Part shown: positions 7,030 through 9,130 of the stretch, piece after piece
Position numbering within the stretch: the first letter of the stretch is position 1
Layout: each line of letters starts with the position of its first letter
Source of the DNA: Methanomicrobiales archaeon
Lineage (GTDB): Archaea; Halobacteriota; Methanomicrobia; Methanomicrobiales; JACTUA01
DNA: 9,130 nucleotides
Assembly: GCA_028678885.1 (NCBI GenBank)
Contig: JAJRCP010000048.1
Location: 1-9,130, forward strand
Direction: 5' to 3'
Translations under genes and position numbers: made by a program
Notes under the pieces: generated by a model
Databases searched by the model: none
The model's input: only the letters and a program-made list of their open reading frames with translations
What the model was told of the DNA's origin: nothing

Positions 7030-7036
7030 TTTTTTT
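7030..7036 (+). terminator. T7 tract, probable guaB terminator
   Basis: Seven T's begin 5 nt after the guaB stop and run into the TATA box of the next gene, so the terminator and downstream promoter overlap. T-tracts of this kind terminate archaeal transcription. Confidence 0.6.
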
Positions 7037-7041
7037 ATATC
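7034..7041 (+). promoter_or_regulatory. TATA box of the regulator-sHsp pair
   Basis: TTTATATC is centred about 27 nt upstream of the ATG at 7065, one of the best TATA matches in the window. It predicts a leaderless transcript. Confidence 0.6.
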
Positions 7042-7064
7042 TATAAGCCTAACATGAAGTAAAT

Positions 7065-7685
7065 ATGCTGGATGATGGTGGGAACTCCCACATCCTTGAT
7101 ATCCTGGGAAACAGAAATCGCCGGAGGATCATCGAGCTCTTGGAGCAGAAGCCATGTTTCGTTACCGAGATCTCGGAGAAGTTGACGATAAGTCCCAAAG
7201 CAGTGATTGAACATCTCCAGCTGATGGAACACGAAAATATTCTCCGTTTCAACCATGATGAAAGGAGGAGAAAATACTATTACTTGGCCCGCAATATCGA
7301 TGTAATCGTCAGATTTCAGACGGGAAGCGGAGAGATGGTTTCCAAATCCTCCGATGAGGTGACGTCGTTTCATGGCTCTCTTGCCATGCTCCGTAGGATG
7401 ATCGAAGCACGGGACAACCTCATCTCCAACCTCGACCAGCTAGAGAAGGATATTGAGATACGGGTGCAGGAGATTCTCTCGCAGGGGAGGAAGATCCTAG
7501 AAGACGATACCGATTTAGATATCGTGTTTGCTCTGGGGCACTATGAATTGACCTATGATGAATTGCGGGAATACACCTCTTTGCCCGACCTAGAATTGAA
7601 CCTTCACCTGGAGGGACTCCTCCGGAGGGGTATTATCGATCGAACCGGTGAGACCTATACCCTGCATGGTGCATATGCCCGATAA
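7065..7685 (+). CDS. ArsR/SurR-like winged-helix transcriptional regulator
   Basis: A 206-residue DNA-binding regulator. Residues about 9-75 form an ArsR-type winged helix: LGNRNRRRIIELL, then the recognition helix in ISPKAVIEHLQLMEHENIL and the wing ending KYYYLA. Residues about 105-148 are heptad-like and probably a coiled-coil dimerisation segment. Residues about 150-202 look like a second winged-helix-like unit (LDIVFALGHYELTYDELREYTSL). This order resembles Pyrococcus SurR, the sulfur-responsive redox regulator. From memory of the SurR sequence, its CxxC switch aligns with QKPC here, so only the second cysteine (C31) remains. A SurR-type disulfide switch is therefore unlikely. The gene overlaps the downstream sHsp gene by 11 bp, suggesting control of, or co-function with, that protein. 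Effector unknown. Confidence 0.85.
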   Translation: MLDDGGNSHILDILGNRNRRRIIELLEQKPCFVTEISEKLTISPKAVIEHLQLMEHENILRFNHDERRRKYYYLARNIDVIVRFQTGSGEMVSKSSDEVTSFHGSLAMLRRMIEARDNLISNLDQLEKDIEIRVQEILSQGRKILEDDTDLDIVFALGHYELTYDELREYTSLPDLELNLHLEGLLRRGIIDRTGETYTLHGAYAR

Positions 7686-8070
7686 CAACACTCCTGATGA
7701 CTTTTTCAGGGATCTCGTAAAAATGATGGAGGAGCTAGTTAAGGGTATGTCTGCGGATCATACCCATCGGTTTATCGGGTATACCATCATCACCGGACCA
7801 GGTGGAGCTCCACAGGTGATCCGCTCCATCGGGGGTGAACCATGTGAGGTCACCTATGAACTGGTGGAAGGACCGGCCCACTTCTTCATCACCGCGGAAC
7901 TCCCTCCCGATCCATCTATGGCCGCGTATGTGGATTTCGATGCAGAGCGGGTGACCATTCATGTGGAAGGTCGTGAAACCATCGTTAACCTCTCCGCTCC
8001 CATCGACCTCAAGCACAGCTCCTACCAGATCCACCATCGGCTCCTGGATATCATCTGCCAGAAATTGTGA
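7675..8070 (+). CDS. small heat-shock-like (Hsp20/alpha-crystallin) protein
   Basis: A 131-residue protein resembling the archaeal Hsp20-like group that includes gas-vesicle-associated GvpH relatives; such proteins usually act as holdase chaperones. The acidic N-terminal helix (DDFFRDLVKMMEELVKG) is followed by the segment FIGYTIITGPGGAPQVIRSIGG. A beta-rich crystallin-like core then runs from about residue 55 (VTYELVEGPAHFFITAELPP) to about 110. The end is atypical: where a standard sHsp has NGVLxI and an IxI tail, this has HRLLDIICQKL and stops, so oligomerisation may differ. It starts within the end of the regulator gene, so the two are probably translated together. The ATG at 7666 is an alternative start; neither has a clear SD. 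The fold call is from sequence pattern, not a profile search. Confidence 0.75.
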   Translation: MPDNNTPDDFFRDLVKMMEELVKGMSADHTHRFIGYTIITGPGGAPQVIRSIGGEPCEVTYELVEGPAHFFITAELPPDPSMAAYVDFDAERVTIHVEGRETIVNLSAPIDLKHSSYQIHHRLLDIICQKL

Positions 8071-8076
8071 ATATTG

Positions 8077-8106
8077 TTTTTAGAATTCCTCACGCTCCTA
8101 TTTTTT
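8077..8106 (+). terminator. paired T-tracts after the sHsp gene
   Basis: TTTTT at 8077-8081 and TTTTTT at 8101-8106 follow the sHsp stop by 6 and 30 nt. They are good archaeal terminator candidates in the 70-bp gap between convergent genes. GCAGG at 8107-8111 can pair with CCTGC at 8130-8134, but this is weak. No T-tract for the opposing HEAT gene is seen here. Confidence 0.5.
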
Positions 8107-8140
8107 GCAGGAAACCCCTCACATTTTCACCTGCGGATGA

Positions 8141-8617
8141 TCACATTCCGAGAGACTTCTTTATTTCAATTGCCACTCGTTCCACTGGTTCCCTACCCAG
8201 AGCATTTCTCAAGGCCTGAATACCCCGGGGATCCTCGAGTGATCCAAGCGCTCGTGCGGCACTGATCCGGACAAACTCGTTTTCGTCCCGTAAGCATTTT
8301 ATTAGACAATGGGTCGCGGCCGTGGTTTTCCGTATCCCCAGCATCTTTGCTGCTATGTACCGCACATGGTCCCTTGTATCATCCAAGGCTTTGATGAGTA
8401 CTGGATCGATCTGCGGATCGCTGATCATTCCCAGGGCTTCCACTGCCCGATATCGGACGGCCCACTTCGGATCCCGCAGAGCTTGGAGAAGACCGCCTAT
8501 TGCAAAAGATCCCATTTCTCCCAAGGAGCGGGTGGCTTCTGCCCTGGTTGCCTTATCAGATGAATGAAGCAGGAAAAGTAGCCCTTCAACTACTGATCCG
8601 GATGGGATTTCAGCCAC
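8141..8617 (-). CDS. HEAT-repeat protein
   Basis: A 158-residue protein made almost entirely of about five HEAT repeats at roughly 31-residue spacing, with cores ATRAEATRSLGEMGS, AVRYRAVEALGMISD, HVRYIAAKMLGI and FVRISAARALGSLED. It is probably an all-helical solenoid for protein-protein contact; there is no catalytic motif and no membrane segment. The start is GTG at 8617-8615, supported by GGAGAGG at 8625-8631, 7 nt upstream. The in-frame stop at 8641-8639 rules out a much longer form. It shares the MGSxA...LxQxLxDxK pattern with the HEAT protein at 4320-4733, so the two are likely paralogues or members of an expanded family. It is convergent with the sHsp gene. Confidence 0.85.
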   Translation of the reverse strand: MAEIPSGSVVEGLLFLLHSSDKATRAEATRSLGEMGSFAIGGLLQALRDPKWAVRYRAVEALGMISDPQIDPVLIKALDDTRDHVRYIAAKMLGIRKTTAATHCLIKCLRDENEFVRISAARALGSLEDPRGIQALRNALGREPVERVAIEIKKSLGM

Positions 8618-8624
8618 CGGGAGT

Positions 8625-8631
8625 CCTCTCC
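8625..8631 (-). promoter_or_regulatory. Shine-Dalgarno site of the second HEAT gene
   Basis: GGAGAGG on the minus strand, 7 nt before the GTG start at 8617. It decides the GTG start. Possible TATA elements on the same strand are CGATAATGC (8669-8677), giving a leader of about 29 nt, or GAATAAGGG (8643-8651). Confidence 0.65.
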
Positions 8632-8733
8632 TCTGACCCTACCCTTATTCGGTCAGGAAGGTTTGAAAGCATTATCGAATGTCTGAGAAAGAAACCATGT
8701 AAAGTTTCCCTTTGAGGGATGTACAAGAGAGAA

Positions 8734-8753
8734 GGCTGGGGAAAGCCTCAGCC
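8734..8753. repeat. small hairpin downstream of the leftward membrane-protein gene
   Basis: GGCTG at 8734-8738 pairs with CAGCC at 8749-8753, starting 12 nt past the stop of the minus-strand gene at 8765. On the minus strand it is followed by the pyrimidine-rich TTCTCTCTTGT. It is a weak terminator candidate for that gene. Confidence 0.3.
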
Positions 8754-8764
8754 GTGTTCCTACA

Positions 8765-9058
8765 CTACAGATTTCCGCATGTGAAAAATTCCCGAGTATA
8801 TTGTATGATATTGTGCCCACCTTTTGCCAAGGATGATCGAGATAGGGAGGATTGGTTTTCTCGGGTGATGATATTAGTTCCTGAATCCCAGATTGCTACA
8901 GCCAGAACGAAGTTGAGGACAAGTACCCCATTGGAAATGATACTAGGTGTGAATACATATGCAGTGAAGAGGTCACGGAACGCCGCCCCGCATGAGAGGA
9001 ATACATATTCCGGAATAATGCCCGCACATAATATCCCGGTGATGACCCTCCAGTTCAT
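8765..9058 (-). CDS. probable small two-helix membrane protein
   Basis: A 97-residue protein I do not recognise. Two hydrophobic segments are visible, at about residues 5-23 (VITGILCAGIIPEYVFLS) and 40-57 (IISNGVLVLNFVLAVAIW), separated by FRDLFTAYVFTPS. A polar tail from about residue 58 is rich in Ser, Asn and Arg. The ATG at 9058 has GGTGG 6 nt upstream, and a stop lies six codons further up, so the start is well bounded. A TATA-like TTATATAG at 9123-9130 lies upstream. A 133-codon frame on the opposite strand (TTG at 8712) is rejected as a shadow, being Arg/His-rich without pattern. The polar C-terminal half could reflect a decayed longer gene. Confidence 0.5.
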   Translation of the reverse strand: MNWRVITGILCAGIIPEYVFLSCGAAFRDLFTAYVFTPSIISNGVLVLNFVLAVAIWDSGTNIITRENQSSLSRSSLAKGGHNIIQYTREFFTCGNL

Positions 9059-9064
9059 GGCTTT

Positions 9065-9069
9065 CCACC
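9065..9069 (-). promoter_or_regulatory. Shine-Dalgarno site of the small membrane-protein gene
   Basis: GGTGG on the minus strand, 6 nt before the ATG at 9058, just after the hairpin at 9077-9099. Confidence 0.5.
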
Positions 9070-9076
9070 AGCTGTA

Positions 9077-9099
9077 TCAGGGAAGCAGTGCCTCCCTGA
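9077..9099 (-). other. 10-bp hairpin at the predicted 5' end of the small membrane-protein mRNA
   Basis: On the minus strand TCAGGGAGGC pairs with GCTTCCCTGA across a 3-nt ACT loop. All ten pairs form as RNA, one of them G-U. On the plus strand that pair would be an A-C mismatch, so the structure favours minus-strand RNA. It ends 7 nt before the SD. The TATA box centred at about 9126 predicts a transcription start near 9100, placing the hairpin at the very 5' end. Confidence 0.5.
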
Positions 9100-9122
9100 A
9101 CATTAATGAATAAATCATATTA

Positions 9123-9130
9123 CTATATAA
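9123..9130 (-). promoter_or_regulatory. putative TATA box of the small membrane-protein gene
   Basis: TTATATAG on the minus strand at the window edge. With a 26-27 nt spacing it predicts transcription from about 9100 and a leader of about 42 nt. Sequence beyond 9130, where a BRE element would lie, is not visible. Confidence 0.45.

Noticed and set aside
8868..8885. GTGATGA followed by CTGA, like boxes C and D' of an archaeal C/D sRNA
   Set aside because: No convincing C' or second D box occurs at the right distance, and the segment lies inside the minus-strand membrane-protein frame.
8712..9113. 133-codon plus-strand frame opposite the small membrane-protein gene
   Set aside because: It needs a TTG start, has no domain or hydrophobic pattern and is rich in Arg/His like a shadow frame. 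The minus-strand frame has an SD, a TATA box and two clear hydrophobic segments.
1..9130. CRISPR arrays, tRNA or rRNA genes, insertion sequences, attachment sites
   Set aside because: Read on both strands: no spaced direct repeats, no T-loop signature with an acceptor stem, no transposase-like frame and no terminal inverted repeats with target duplication were seen.

Overview
The window looks like a chromosomal stretch from a methanogenic archaeon, most likely of the order Methanomicrobiales (inference). The reasons are an archaeal-type valyl-tRNA synthetase, a methanofuran biosynthesis enzyme (MfnB), a HisA-related TIM-barrel protein of the kind found in methanogens, a SurR-like winged-helix regulator, and archaeal TATA boxes sitting 25-30 nt upstream of start codons that lack a Shine-Dalgarno (SD) sequence. 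I see no insertion sequence, CRISPR array, tRNA or rRNA.

Layout: (1) 1-82, minus: the first 27 codons of a membrane protein, divergent from valS. (2) 227-2821, plus: valS. (3) 4060-2778, minus: a two-gene operon of a HisA-like gene followed by tmk. The 3' end of tmk overlaps the 3' end of valS by 44 bp, and each gene appears to have its T-rich terminator inside the other. (4) 4061-4319: an intergenic region with the hisA-like promoter and a long three-tier hairpin followed by a T7 tract on the minus strand. (5) 4733-4320, minus: a small HEAT-repeat protein, divergent from (6) 4868-7024, plus: the mfnB-guaB operon. (7) 7065-8070, plus: an ArsR/SurR-like regulator overlapping a small heat-shock-like protein gene. 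(8) 8617-8141, minus: a second HEAT-repeat protein, convergent with the sHsp gene. (9) 9058-8765, minus: a probable small two-helix membrane protein whose transcript may begin with a hairpin.

Functionally this is mainly housekeeping: translation (valS), dTTP synthesis (tmk), GMP synthesis (guaB) and the C1-carrier methanofuran (mfnB), mixed with uncharacterised archaeal genes. The most interesting unexplained items are the HisA-like protein, the 4191-4256 hairpin, the regulator that keeps only one of two SurR cysteine positions, the GCATG cluster between the HEAT gene and mfnB, and the hairpin-led small membrane gene. A window-wide pattern also stands out: genes behind their own promoters mostly look leaderless, while an internal operon gene and several GTG or accessory genes carry SD sequences.
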